NCBI GenBank assembly: GCA_965367295.1
Contig: CBDUHN010000005.1
Location: 62,001 to 126,000 of the forward strand
Length of the DNA stretch: 64,000 nt
Direction: 5' to 3'
Source of the DNA: JAIVHA01 sp965367295
GTDB lineage: Bacteria > Pseudomonadota > Gammaproteobacteria > DSM-19610
Shown here: positions 7,870 through 16,036 of the stretch, piece by piece
Numbering within the stretch: position 1 is the stretch's first letter
Layout of the letters: every line of letters begins with the position of its first letter
Position numbers and translations under genes: made by a program
The notes under the pieces: model-generated
The model's input: only the letters and a program-made list of their open reading frames with translations
The model's database searches: none
What the model was told of the DNA's origin: nothing

Positions 7870-9603
7870 ATGAACAAGGTCACCTCTCTCATCCTGCGTC
7901 AGATGCAGCGTCCGCTGATTGCCCTGATTCTCGCCTACAGCATCTCCATACTCGGCATGGTCGCCATCCCCGGTACCGATGACCAGGGTAACCCCTGGCA
8001 CATGAGCTTCTTTCATGCCTTCTACTTCGTGACCTACACTGCCACCACAATTGGATTTGGTGAGATCCCTCACGCGCTCAACGAGGCACAGCGCTTCTGG
8101 GCGCTGGTGTGCATCTATCTGAGCGTGGTCAGCTGGCTGTATGCCATCGGCAAGATTCTCACCCTGGTGCAGGACCCGGCGTTCCGTCAGGCCACCACGG
8201 AAATGCAGTTCATACGCGATGTACGCCGTATCAGCGAACCCTTCTACCTGGTATGCGGCTACGGCGATACCGGCACCTCGCTGCTGCGCGCCTTTTCTGA
8301 ACGCGATCTGCGCGCCGTGGTGGTGGACAATACGGCGGCGCGCATCAACCAGCTGCCGCTGAAAAACTACAGCATGCCGGTGCCAGGCCTGTGCGCCGAT
8401 GCCACGTTGCCGGACAACCTGATCAAGGCCGGGCTGCAACACCAGAAATGCAGGGCCGTACTGGCGCTCACCAGCTCCGATCACATCAATCTGAAGATCG
8501 CCATCACCAGCAAGCTGCTCAGTGCCCACCTGCCGGTGATCTGCCGCGCCGACACCCACGACGTGAACAGGAACATGGCCTCCTTCGGCACCGACCATAT
8601 CGTCGATCCCTTCGAGACCTTTGCCGATAGCCTGGAGATGGCACTGCATTCCCCATCCATCTATCTGCTGTATGACTGGCTCACCGGAGTACCCAACACC
8701 CTGGCCGAGGATCCGCTCTATCCACCCAAGGGGGTTTGGGTGATCTGTGGTTTCGGACGCTTCGGCAAGGCCGTCTACCAACGGCTGGTACGTTACGGTA
8801 TCGAGGTACGCATCATCGAGGCGTTACCGGAACGGGCCCGCTGCCCCGATGGCTGCAAGGTGGTCCAGGGACGCGGGACCGAGGCAGACACCTTGTTGCA
8901 AGCCGGCATCAATACTGCCGTAGCCCTGGTGGCCGGCACCGATGACGACTCCAACAACCTGTCGATCATGATGACCGCGCTGGAACTCAACCCCGACCTG
9001 TTCCTGGTGGCGCGGCAGAACCAGCGCGCCAATCGCGCACTGTTTGCGGCGGTACATGCGGAAATGATCATGCAGCCCGCTGAAGTGATCTCCCGCAAGG
9101 TGCGTATCCTGCTCGCCACGCCGCTGGTGGCAGACCTGCTGGAGGAAGTGAAGGATCAGTACAGCAGCTGGGCCAATATTCTCATCAGCCGTATCGCCGC
9201 GGTGATGGGCGACATCCTGCCTCATCTATGGGCCATCAAGATCAACAGTGGCCAGGCTGGCGGCGTAGTTGAAGCCCTGCGCCTGGGCCGGCGGGTGTGC
9301 CTGGGCCACCTGCTCACCGACCCGCGCCATTCGGACCAGGAACTGGCCTGCATCCCGCTGTTACTGCTGCGCGATGGCAGTCGCATCCTGACCCCGGAAA
9401 GCCGGCTGGAATTGCAGGAGAATGACCAGATCCTGTTCTGTGGCAGCCCGGAGATCGCCTCCAGCATGGCGTTGACCCTGCAAAACCTGAATGCGGTGGA
9501 CTACATCATGAACGGTGAGTCGGGACCGGATGGGTATATCTGGCGCTGGCTACACTGGCGGGGGCGGGAAAAAGAACGCCGGACCCTGTCGCGGGCAGGG
9601 TAA
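7870..9603 (+). CDS. two-TM potassium channel with tandem RCK/TrkA domains
   Basis: A 577-residue ion channel subunit. The N-terminus has TM1 (LIALILAYSISILGMVAI), a pore helix with selectivity filter (TYTATTIGFGE, a variant of TVGYGD) and TM2 (FWALVCIYLSVVSWLYAIG). Two Rossmann-type RCK units follow, with GxGxxG motifs VCGYGDTGTS near residue 125 and VICGFGRFGKA near residue 290. A C-terminal TrkA-C-like region carries LELQENDQILFCGS. Such channels open on nucleotide or ion binding to the RCK ring. Both RCK units are in one chain, as in BK/GsuK-type channels. It is preceded after 12 bases by the DUF6394 gene. Confidence 0.9.
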   Translation: MNKVTSLILRQMQRPLIALILAYSISILGMVAIPGTDDQGNPWHMSFFHAFYFVTYTATTIGFGEIPHALNEAQRFWALVCIYLSVVSWLYAIGKILTLVQDPAFRQATTEMQFIRDVRRISEPFYLVCGYGDTGTSLLRAFSERDLRAVVVDNTAARINQLPLKNYSMPVPGLCADATLPDNLIKAGLQHQKCRAVLALTSSDHINLKIAITSKLLSAHLPVICRADTHDVNRNMASFGTDHIVDPFETFADSLEMALHSPSIYLLYDWLTGVPNTLAEDPLYPPKGVWVICGFGRFGKAVYQRLVRYGIEVRIIEALPERARCPDGCKVVQGRGTEADTLLQAGINTAVALVAGTDDDSNNLSIMMTALELNPDLFLVARQNQRANRALFAAVHAEMIMQPAEVISRKVRILLATPLVADLLEEVKDQYSSWANILISRIAAVMGDILPHLWAIKINSGQAGGVVEALRLGRRVCLGHLLTDPRHSDQELACIPLLLLRDGSRILTPESRLELQENDQILFCGSPEIASSMALTLQNLNAVDYIMNGESGPDGYIWRWLHWRGREKERRTLSRAG

Positions 9604-9639
9604 GCAGCGCGTACCGGGTGGCGCAGCCGCGACGATCAC

Positions 9640-10029
9640 TTACTGCAGAAACTCCGGCTTGACGAAATTCAATTTCAATTCCGGCGCAAAGTCACGGTCA
9701 AACACCAGATCGACGGCGGTGCCATCATCCTTCTGCACCCCCCGCACCTGACGAAGGTCCGGAATACGCTGTGCAAGATAGGCACAGGTGGCCGCCGCCA
9801 GGGCTTCGTTGCCATCCTGCACCGCCTGCATCAGTTGCTCGGCGACGAACTGGGCCCGCTGCAGGCCATCGGGCCTGGTGATATCACTTCCCCCCAGCCG
9901 AATGCCGTCGTCCATCCGGGCATCCATGCGATCGAGATACGCCCGCTGATCATCGGGCAGGATCTTGCCGCGGTCGTATTCCAGCTGGGACTCACCATTG
10001 AGGACAACGGTCAAACGTAACGGTTTCAT
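9640..10029 (-). CDS. conserved hypothetical protein downstream of bolA
   Basis: A 129-residue soluble protein (MKPLRLTVVLNGESQLEYDR; IPDLRQVRGVQKDDG) without signal or membrane segment. I recognise it only as a conserved hypothetical of gammaproteobacteria. Its gene starts 18 bases after the bolA stop on the same strand, so it is likely co-transcribed. The Asp/Arg-rich middle (LDRMDARMDDGIRLGG) shows no catalytic motif I know. Confidence 0.7.
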   Translation of the reverse strand: MKPLRLTVVLNGESQLEYDRGKILPDDQRAYLDRMDARMDDGIRLGGSDITRPDGLQRAQFVAEQLMQAVQDGNEALAAATCAYLAQRIPDLRQVRGVQKDDGTAVDLVFDRDFAPELKLNFVKPEFLQ

Positions 10030-10047
10030 ATACGAGATAATCGACTA

Positions 10048-10368
10048 TCAGGCCCGTTGCTTGCCGCCACCCAGGCAGGGCGGTGACATGGGGGCATTGC
10101 CGTTCTTGTCCTGCCAGTCCTGCTGGGTATAGGTATGCAGGGCCAGGGCATGGATCTGATTCTGCAACTCGTCGGCCAGGATCTCGTTGATCATGCGGTG
10201 GCGGGCCACGAGTGTCTTGCCCTCAAAGCCATCACTCACCACCACCACCTTGAAATGGGATTCCGAACCCGGCGGCACGTTGTGCCGGTGGCTCTCGTTT
10301 TCCACCTGCAGGTGCAGCGGCTGCAACTGCTCCGCCAGTTTCGCTTCAATGCTTGCCTGTACCGTCAT
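10048..10368 (-). CDS. bolA: BolA family protein
   Basis: A 106-residue BolA-fold protein. The class II KH-like core reads LQVENESHRHNVPPGSESHF then KVVVVSDGF and LVARHRMINEILADEL, and the invariant His of the RHR segment is present. BolA proteins bind monothiol glutaredoxins around a [2Fe-2S] cluster and also act as envelope and biofilm regulators. The start at 10368 follows GAGGGAG by about nine bases. An in-frame ATG 18 bases upstream overlaps that site and is less likely. The C-terminal CLGGGK tail is slightly longer than in E. coli BolA. Confidence 0.9.
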   Translation of the reverse strand: MTVQASIEAKLAEQLQPLHLQVENESHRHNVPPGSESHFKVVVVSDGFEGKTLVARHRMINEILADELQNQIHALALHTYTQQDWQDKNGNAPMSPPCLGGGKQRA

Positions 10369-10459
10369 ATTCGGATGCTCCCTCAATGGGGTTTGGTATC
10401 GATGGCGGCTATTGTACCCAAAGCCGGGACCGGCATATCAGCATACCCGGTGTGTGTTT

Positions 10460-11509
10460 TCAGTCTGCCACGACCGGCAGCGCCAGCCGTCCCAACTCCT
10501 GCGCAATGGCCTCGGCATCCAGTGCCAGGTAATCATCGCGATTGAACGTGATAAAGCCGCCACAGAGTTCGTACCAGGAAAAACCCGTGCTCCAGTCCGG
10601 CGCCGCCACACTGCCCTGCATACACCGCGGCAACACATACAGGCAGCCCGGCAGGTACAGCAGGTTATAAGCTGTCTGGCGCGCATGCAGTTCCTCGATC
10701 GCCGCCCAGGCCTCCGCCGCTGAGCCGAATTGCATGCAGGGTAGCGGATACTTCCTCAATCCACCGTTGTGACGCCAGTGGGCAGCCGCCACCGGCAACG
10801 GCTGTTCGCGCAGGAACATCTGGAAATGCTGGTGATTCACCGAGGCATAGGCACCGATGGAGTTGTAACCAAATCCGACGCCGGGCAGGCGCGCACCCAG
10901 CGCCTCAGCCAGGTTCCAGAGATACTCATGATCCACCGCTGTAAGAAACTGGGGCGCATTGCGTTCCCGCTCCAGCACCAGCAGGCCGTGCAGGTCCACA
11001 AAGGGATACTTGTTGTAGTAGAGATCCACGGCACGCCCCTGTAGTGCCCCCGACCAGAAGACCTCCTGCAGCATAAACGGCTTGTTGAAACTGAAACCAT
11101 TCGGGTCGAAAGGACGGTATAGCTCAGTGGCGGCCTGCCCGCCCATGCGTCGCGGCCGAAAGGAACGCAGCAGATTGAACTGCACCTCCCAGTCTCCGCT
11201 GCGGCGGTATTCGGTGCAGGCCAGTGACGCAAAACCAATGCTCAGCATTTTCAGCCACACCAGCAGGTCCTCCTGATCACCGGCCACACGACGACCGGCG
11301 CGAAAGGCGCTACGGTATTCCTCCGCGAGCGTATCGAAACGGGAACTGAGGCGGGGATGCACCCGGTCCAGAAACGCCGGATCGGCAAAGGCATTGGCGC
11401 AGACCAGGATGAATACCCCGAGGCCATCCCGCTCCAGCAGGCCCTCCAGGCCGGCGGCAAAACAATCGCGAAAATCCTCTGGACTGGCGAATACCCTGGC
11501 CTGCTTCAT
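10460..11509 (-). CDS. HIT-superfamily nucleotidyltransferase/phosphorylase-like protein
   Basis: A 349-residue protein. The best functional clue is VNHQHFQMF at about residue 223, an HxHxQ signature of the branched HIT superfamily (galactose-1-P uridylyltransferase, Ap4A phosphorylase, GDP-L-galactose phosphorylase). Supporting motifs are FNKPFMLQEVFW, NKYPFVDLHGLLVLE and GFGYNSIGAYASVNHQH. These enzymes transfer or phosphorolyse nucleoside phosphates through a covalent nucleotidyl-His intermediate. The substrate cannot be predicted. It lies 19 bases downstream of the shortened MCP-like gene, with AGGGGAAG before its ATG, so the two are probably co-transcribed. It is a distant family member; no metabolic neighbours indicate its pathway. 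Confidence 0.65.
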   Translation of the reverse strand: MKQARVFASPEDFRDCFAAGLEGLLERDGLGVFILVCANAFADPAFLDRVHPRLSSRFDTLAEEYRSAFRAGRRVAGDQEDLLVWLKMLSIGFASLACTEYRRSGDWEVQFNLLRSFRPRRMGGQAATELYRPFDPNGFSFNKPFMLQEVFWSGALQGRAVDLYYNKYPFVDLHGLLVLERERNAPQFLTAVDHEYLWNLAEALGARLPGVGFGYNSIGAYASVNHQHFQMFLREQPLPVAAAHWRHNGGLRKYPLPCMQFGSAAEAWAAIEELHARQTAYNLLYLPGCLYVLPRCMQGSVAAPDWSTGFSWYELCGGFITFNRDDYLALDAEAIAQELGRLALPVVAD

Positions 11510-11528
11510 ACTTCCCCTGCTGCTGCGA

Positions 11529-12464
11529 TCATGGAAACCGTATGGGCAAGCCCTCTACAGGGCCTGCCCATACGCTGTGCGCATAATAGGGGGCATGCTG
11601 GAAATAGGCAAAACAGTCACGTATCCGGGTTTCCCGGTGCATACCCGGCGCATCTAGCCTCACACCACGCAGCCGAGGAACACCATCCTTGCGTGTCCAC
11701 ATCACCCGCACCTCCAATGGTTGCTGATCTTCGTAGCCGCGCAGATCAGCAAAGCCGATACAGGCGCAGGTGCTTTCCAGCTCGTGACTGCCGTCCAACA
11801 CTTTCACATGCAACTGAACCGGCACCCGTGATGCACTGCGTTGTTCATTCTCGCCCCATCGTTCAGCGACTTCCCCATGTCGAAAGGTGAAGCGCGACGG
11901 CAACCGGTTGATGCCTTCACTCGCATTGAACGGCTCATCACCGGTGGCGGCGGTCTCCACCTTCTCGGAGTATTCCTTTATGGTATGGAACAGCCGGTCG
12001 AGGCTTTGCGAAAGCTGATCGAAGCTGCGCATCTGGGTCTGGCTGACATGGGGGATTTCATTGCTCAAGGACGCGGTTTCGTCAAAGACCTGGGCCATGA
12101 CCGCGAGCACCCGCTCACTTTCGCGGGCACTTTCCTGGCTGGCCAGCCTGCGCACCTCATCGGCCACCACGGCAAAGCCACAGCCCTGCCCGCCGGCGCG
12201 TGCCGACTCGATGGCGGCGTTCAGCACCAGCAGGTTAGCCTGTTCCGCAATAGTGCGGATGGTGGCGATAATATTGAAAATGGATCCGCAATGACCGCCC
12301 CGGGTTTTGATTCCAGAAACAGGCTCGTGATCAAAATCCTCACCGCCCAGTCCTTCCTCTTCGACCTTGACGCATGAGCCCTGATCCTGAAGCAGCCTGG
12401 CATCCAGGCCGCGGTTTATCGGTAACGCACTGGACGGTAAGCAAATTGTGCCGGACGAGTGCAT
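11529..12464 (-). CDS. shortened MCP signalling-domain protein, no transmembrane sensor
   Basis: About 311 residues from an ATG at 12464 with GAGGTGG upstream. The centre holds the conserved chemoreceptor hairpin (TIAEQANLLVLNAAIESARA then GFAVVADEVRRLAS). It deviates from the usual GEQGRGF, reading GGQGCGF. There is no transmembrane helix, HAMP domain or periplasmic domain, and the helical bundle around the tip is much shorter than in a normal MCP. The C-terminal ~110 residues (RSASRVPVQLHVKVL, VMWTRKDGVPRLRG) are PilZ-like in pattern but lack the clear RxxxR and D/NxSxxG signature. The stop lies close to a strong inverted repeat (11540-11573). This could be a cytoplasmic MCP-like adaptor or a degenerating receptor. 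The neighbouring gshA is divergent. Confidence 0.6.
   Translation of the reverse strand: MHSSGTICLPSSALPINRGLDARLLQDQGSCVKVEEEGLGGEDFDHEPVSGIKTRGGHCGSIFNIIATIRTIAEQANLLVLNAAIESARAGGQGCGFAVVADEVRRLASQESARESERVLAVMAQVFDETASLSNEIPHVSQTQMRSFDQLSQSLDRLFHTIKEYSEKVETAATGDEPFNASEGINRLPSRFTFRHGEVAERWGENEQRSASRVPVQLHVKVLDGSHELESTCACIGFADLRGYEDQQPLEVRVMWTRKDGVPRLRGVRLDAPGMHRETRIRDCFAYFQHAPYYAHSVWAGPVEGLPIRFP
11540..11573. repeat. perfect 9-bp inverted repeat at the end of the MCP-like gene
   Basis: Arms GTATGGGCA (11540-11548) and TGCCCATAC (11565-11573) enclose a second stem GCCCT/AGGGC with a CTAC loop. One A-C mismatch separates the two stems. It encodes the last residues of the MCP-like protein and sits just before the HIT-like gene. 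It lacks a T-run, so an attenuation or mRNA-processing role is more likely than intrinsic termination. Confidence 0.6.
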
Positions 12465-12555
12465 GGTGTAGCCTAGCCACCTCACGGCGCCCGTAGCGCC
12501 CAGTACCCCGGCCGGCCCCGTTGCGGGTCTGCCTGCACAGAAGGACTTCCGGATT

Positions 12556-14130
12556 TTGTCATCACGCGTCGAACAGCGCCTGGCTCGCCTCCACAATGGG
12601 GGGCAGCAGGCACAATTGGCCGGTGGGCTCATCGGCCTGGAGAAAGAAAGTCTGCGGGTCGCACCCGATGGCAGCATTGCACAGACGCCCCACCCCGCCG
12701 TCCTGGGTGCCGCCCTCACCCACCCCTGGATCACCACGGACTATTCCGAGGCCCTGCTGGAATTCATCACCCCCCCCTTCAGTGATTCCCTGGAGGCGCT
12801 GCGCTTTCTGCGTGACACCCAGCAGTTTGTCTACCACCAGCTGGGAGAGGAATTTCTCTGGGCCACCAGCATGCCCTGCGTGGTCTCCGGAGAAAGCAGC
12901 ATCCCCATCGCCCAGTACGGAAATTCCAACGCCGGCCTCATGAAAACCGTGTATCGCCGTGGCCTGGGTCACCGCTATGGCCGCATGATGCAGGTGATTG
13001 CCGGCGTGCATTTCAATTACTCGGTCCCCGAGGCCTTCTGGCCGGTCTACCGGGAATTGGAAGGCGATCGCCGGGCACTGCCTGAGTTCATCTCCGCCTC
13101 CTACTTCGGCATGATCCGCAATCTGCAGCGCTATGGCTGGCTGATCCCGTACCTGTTCGGTGCCTCGCCGGCGGTTTGCGCCTCGTTCCTGGGTTCGCTG
13201 GAAACCCGCATGCCCCGGTTCGACCCCCACACCTATTACGAACCGTTCGCCACCTCCCTGCGCATGGGCGACATCGGCTATCAGAACAGCCGCGAGGACA
13301 AGGCGGGCGTCAAGGCCAGCTACGATAGCCTGGAGGCCTATGTCGCCAGCCTGACCAAGGCCATCGAGACCCCCTGTCCGGAGTATGCCAAGCTGGGCGT
13401 GGTGGTGGACGGTGTCTACGAACAGCTCAATACCAACCTGCTGCAGATCGAAAACGAGTATTACAGCACCATTCGTCCCAAGCAGATCCTGCAGCCCATG
13501 GAGAAGCCATCCCTCGCCCTCAAGCGCCGCGGGGTCCAGTACGTGGAACTACGCTCACTGGACGTTAACGCCTTTGATCCCCTCGGCGTCAACGAAGAGC
13601 AATTGCGTTTCCTGGAGATCTTCCTGCTGTTCTGCCTGCTGGCCGACAGCCCGGCGGTCAGCCACGAAGAGCGGCGTGAAATCGACCACAACCAGAGCGC
13701 CGCCGCCCACCGCGGCCGGGATCCGGAACTGCGACTGATCCGCGGCGGTCGGGAACTACACTTGCGCGACTGGGCCAGGGACCTGCTGGCCGACATGACC
13801 GGCATCGCCGAGATCCTGGAGGCCGGCCACCCCGAACGCGGCTATGGCGCCAGCCTGGCCCGGCAGATGGAAATCGCACTGGACCCGGACCGCACCCCCT
13901 CGGCCCGCATGCTGCGGGAGATGCGTGAAAACGGCGAGGGCTTCCACCAGTTCGCCAAGCGCATGTCCCGCAAGCACCAGAAATACTTCAAGTCCCTGCC
14001 ACAGGATGCGGCACTCAATGCCCGTTTCGAGGCCCAGGCCCGGGAGTCTCTGGAAACCCAGCGGGAACTGGAAGCGGCCCCGCAACGCCCCTTTGAGCAA
14101 TATCTGGCGGATTATTTCGCCCAGCGCTGA
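12556..14130 (+). CDS. gshA: glutamate-cysteine ligase (proteobacterial type 1)
   Basis: A 524-residue enzyme that makes gamma-glutamylcysteine, the first step of glutathione synthesis. It is the E. coli-type GshA. Visible motifs are GLEKESLRV, DYSEALLEFITPP, QVIAGVHFNYSVPE, SYFGMIRNLQRYGWLIPYLF, and YVELRSLDVNAFDPLGV. The start is TTG at 12556, with AAGGA nine bases upstream. No ATG lies before the conserved GLEKE segment, so a TTG start is required. The length is normal. gshB is not in the window. A second, unrelated GCS2-family ligase lies at 29.6-31.0 kb. Confidence 0.95.
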   Translation: MSSRVEQRLARLHNGGQQAQLAGGLIGLEKESLRVAPDGSIAQTPHPAVLGAALTHPWITTDYSEALLEFITPPFSDSLEALRFLRDTQQFVYHQLGEEFLWATSMPCVVSGESSIPIAQYGNSNAGLMKTVYRRGLGHRYGRMMQVIAGVHFNYSVPEAFWPVYRELEGDRRALPEFISASYFGMIRNLQRYGWLIPYLFGASPAVCASFLGSLETRMPRFDPHTYYEPFATSLRMGDIGYQNSREDKAGVKASYDSLEAYVASLTKAIETPCPEYAKLGVVVDGVYEQLNTNLLQIENEYYSTIRPKQILQPMEKPSLALKRRGVQYVELRSLDVNAFDPLGVNEEQLRFLEIFLLFCLLADSPAVSHEERREIDHNQSAAAHRGRDPELRLIRGGRELHLRDWARDLLADMTGIAEILEAGHPERGYGASLARQMEIALDPDRTPSARMLREMRENGEGFHQFAKRMSRKHQKYFKSLPQDAALNARFEAQARESLETQRELEAAPQRPFEQYLADYFAQR

Positions 14131-14197
14131 GGCACCCGAGACTCCCGGGGCCTGTGATACGGAAAACCACCCATCCAGGATTCACCTCAAAAAAGGT

Positions 14198-14226
14198 TTT
14201 CCATTCGTTCTCCTTTCTGCTATAAA
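14198..14226 (+). promoter_or_regulatory. sigma-70-like promoter for the small ORF at 14278
   Basis: TTTCCA (14198-14203), a 17-base spacer and TATAAA (14221-14226) lie 52 bases before the small gene. The -35 matches TTGACA at four of six positions. The likely leader carries a short GCCC/GGGC stem. Confidence 0.45.
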
Positions 14227-14277
14227 AAGAACCAACAGAGAACAAGCGCCCAAAGGGGCATGCAGAAGGAGCACACC

Positions 14278-14478
14278 ATGCAGAAACGGCAGAGTTACAT
14301 CATGCGGGACCAGGTTCGGAATCAGGTACGCAGCATCATGGCCTGGAAGCCCCATCGGGCGGACGAGCCTGCTTCACCTTCCCTCGGCCTGCTGCTCGGG
14401 CGCATGGTAATCCGTGCCGCCGACAGCCTCTATCGCAGCCTGCAGAATCCCACGCACGCCACCCGCGTGGCACACTGA
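14278..14478 (+). CDS. small basic protein of unknown function
   Basis: A 66-residue protein starting MQKRQSYIMRDQVRNQVRSI. The start at 14278 is chosen because AAGGAG sits six bases upstream. An in-frame ATG at 14260 has no such site. A promoter-like TTTCCA-17-TATAAA lies in front, supporting real expression. The N-terminal third is basic and amphipathic, and the centre (LGLLLGRMVIRAADSLYRSL) could form an amphipathic helix. I do not recognise the family. Its stop is seven bases from the stop of the convergent AEC permease gene. Confidence 0.55.
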   Translation: MQKRQSYIMRDQVRNQVRSIMAWKPHRADEPASPSLGLLLGRMVIRAADSLYRSLQNPTHATRVAH

Positions 14479-14485
14479 GACCCGG

Positions 14486-15397
14486 TCACACCCAGGCGAA
14501 CCAGAACGGCAGGGTAAAGAAACACAGTGCCGTGGTCACCGTCACCGCCGCCGCAAACAGTGACGTGTCCAGTCCGTAGTGATCACAGATGACGATACCC
14601 AGCACCATGCTGGGCATCGCGCCTTCCAGCACCACCGCCGTCAGCACCTTACCCTGCAGCCCGGCAGCGTCCGCCACCAGCCATACCAGCGCCGGCATGA
14701 CAAACAGCTGAATCCCGATAATGGGCAGCAAGGCCCCCACTCGTCGCGAACGCAGCACGTCGGCGCGCAGGCTCATACCTACCGCCAGCAGCATCAACGG
14801 CACTACGCCACTGGATAACCGCTCCAGGGCACCTTTGAGTAATTCCGGTATGGGCGCCTGGTAGACATTGAGCACCACGGCCAGCACCGCCGCCCACAGG
14901 GCCGGCACCCGGATAAACCCGAACCAGGTGCGTAGTCCCGTTGCCGCTTCCCCCATGCGCTGGGCCGCCAGGATACCCACCGTCAGCAACAGGGGCGTAC
15001 AGGCAAACAGGTCATACTGGATAGCCACGCTGCGCGCCCAGGGACCGAGCACCCCCTCCAGCACCGGCAAGCCAAGGTAGGTGGCGTTGGGAAAGGAGGC
15101 GGCCAGCATGGCGGCACCGGCGGAGGCGCGCGGCATACCGCACACCCGGCACAACCCCGCACTCAGTAGCATGGCCGCGAGCACACCCACGGAAGCGGCA
15201 AGGGAGATGCGCAGCGAATCCAGACCCAGATCGGCCTGCCAAAGCACCAGCAACACCAGTGCCGGTAACAGCAGGTAGTACACCACACCGGTGATTGCCT
15301 TGCGGGTACTGCCGGCATCGAGACCGCCGGGCCGCCACCACTGCCAGAGCAAGCCGACGCATACCAACAACGCCATCTGGCCGAGGATCAGGGTCAC
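14486..15397 (-). CDS. AEC (auxin efflux carrier) family transporter
   Basis: A 303-residue inner-membrane protein with about ten hydrophobic helices in the two five-helix repeats of the AEC family. It includes MTLILGQMALLVCVGLLWQW at the start, ASFPNATYLGLPVLEGVLG in the middle (conserved N-x-G-P-type segment) and VLEGAMPSMVLGIVICDHYG near the end. Bacterial members export or import small carboxylates such as malate or malonate; the substrate here is unknown. It starts seven bases after the DUF2058 stop, so the two are probably co-transcribed. Confidence 0.85.
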   Translation of the reverse strand: MTLILGQMALLVCVGLLWQWWRPGGLDAGSTRKAITGVVYYLLLPALVLLVLWQADLGLDSLRISLAASVGVLAAMLLSAGLCRVCGMPRASAGAAMLAASFPNATYLGLPVLEGVLGPWARSVAIQYDLFACTPLLLTVGILAAQRMGEAATGLRTWFGFIRVPALWAAVLAVVLNVYQAPIPELLKGALERLSSGVVPLMLLAVGMSLRADVLRSRRVGALLPIIGIQLFVMPALVWLVADAAGLQGKVLTAVVLEGAMPSMVLGIVICDHYGLDTSLFAAAVTVTTALCFFTLPFWFAWV

Positions 15398-15404
15398 AGG
15401 ATGA

Positions 15405-15992
15405 TCACCACATCAGGTCATCGGGCACGGCGTAATCCTTGTAGGGATCATCCTCCGCAGGCGCGTCTTCCGTAATCCGGGTGGCATCGTAGAGAAACAG
15501 TTCGGCGTCCAGGGCCAGGACCTGCTCTGCCAGGGCCGCCTCGATCAGGAAATCCCGCTTGCCGAGTACCGCGACCTGCAGTGCCCCCCTTTGCAGGGCA
15601 TCGCGCTGCGGTGCTGTCACATACAGGCGGCGGATACGGCGGTCGGCCTGAAAATTGAAGGCAATGTCGCCATTGCGGTCGTTCTGCTGGTGCTGGAGCA
15701 GGAAGGCTCGCACCCGTTCACGCCGCTGCTGTTTCTCCCGCGCGGCTTCCAGTGCCTGCTTATCCTGACGGATACGCTCCTGTTCCATGGCGCGCAGCTC
15801 GCGGCGCTCCTGTTCCAGGGCTGGATCACGGGGCCTGGGTGACCGTGCGGCGACAGGCTTACGCGCGGGTTTCGGCTTGCCTGCACGCCGTGGCGTATGC
15901 CCCGCCGGCTTCGGTGTGGACTTGCGGGTCCTGGCCTGGGCCTGGTCCGCCAGTCCGGCCTTGATGAGTTGTTCCTGCAATGAATTGGCCAT
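15405..15992 (-). CDS. DUF2058 family (YaiL-like) protein
   Basis: A 195-residue protein beginning MANSLQEQLIKAGLADQAQA, the hallmark start of the DUF2058/YaiL family. A highly basic Ala/Pro/Lys region (residues ~20-55), a charged coiled-coil (RELRAMEQERIRQDKQALE) and a folded C-terminal part (YVTAPQRDALQRG, YAVPDDLMW) follow. Older annotations call the family nucleoprotein/polynucleotide-associated enzyme. No activity is established. It is the upstream partner of the AEC gene. Confidence 0.85.
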   Translation of the reverse strand: MANSLQEQLIKAGLADQAQARTRKSTPKPAGHTPRRAGKPKPARKPVAARSPRPRDPALEQERRELRAMEQERIRQDKQALEAAREKQQRRERVRAFLLQHQQNDRNGDIAFNFQADRRIRRLYVTAPQRDALQRGALQVAVLGKRDFLIEAALAEQVLALDAELFLYDATRITEDAPAEDDPYKDYAVPDDLMW

Positions 15993-16036
15993 ACTGCACT
16001 CAATAATATCAATACGGCGTCTATTCTAGCCTATGT

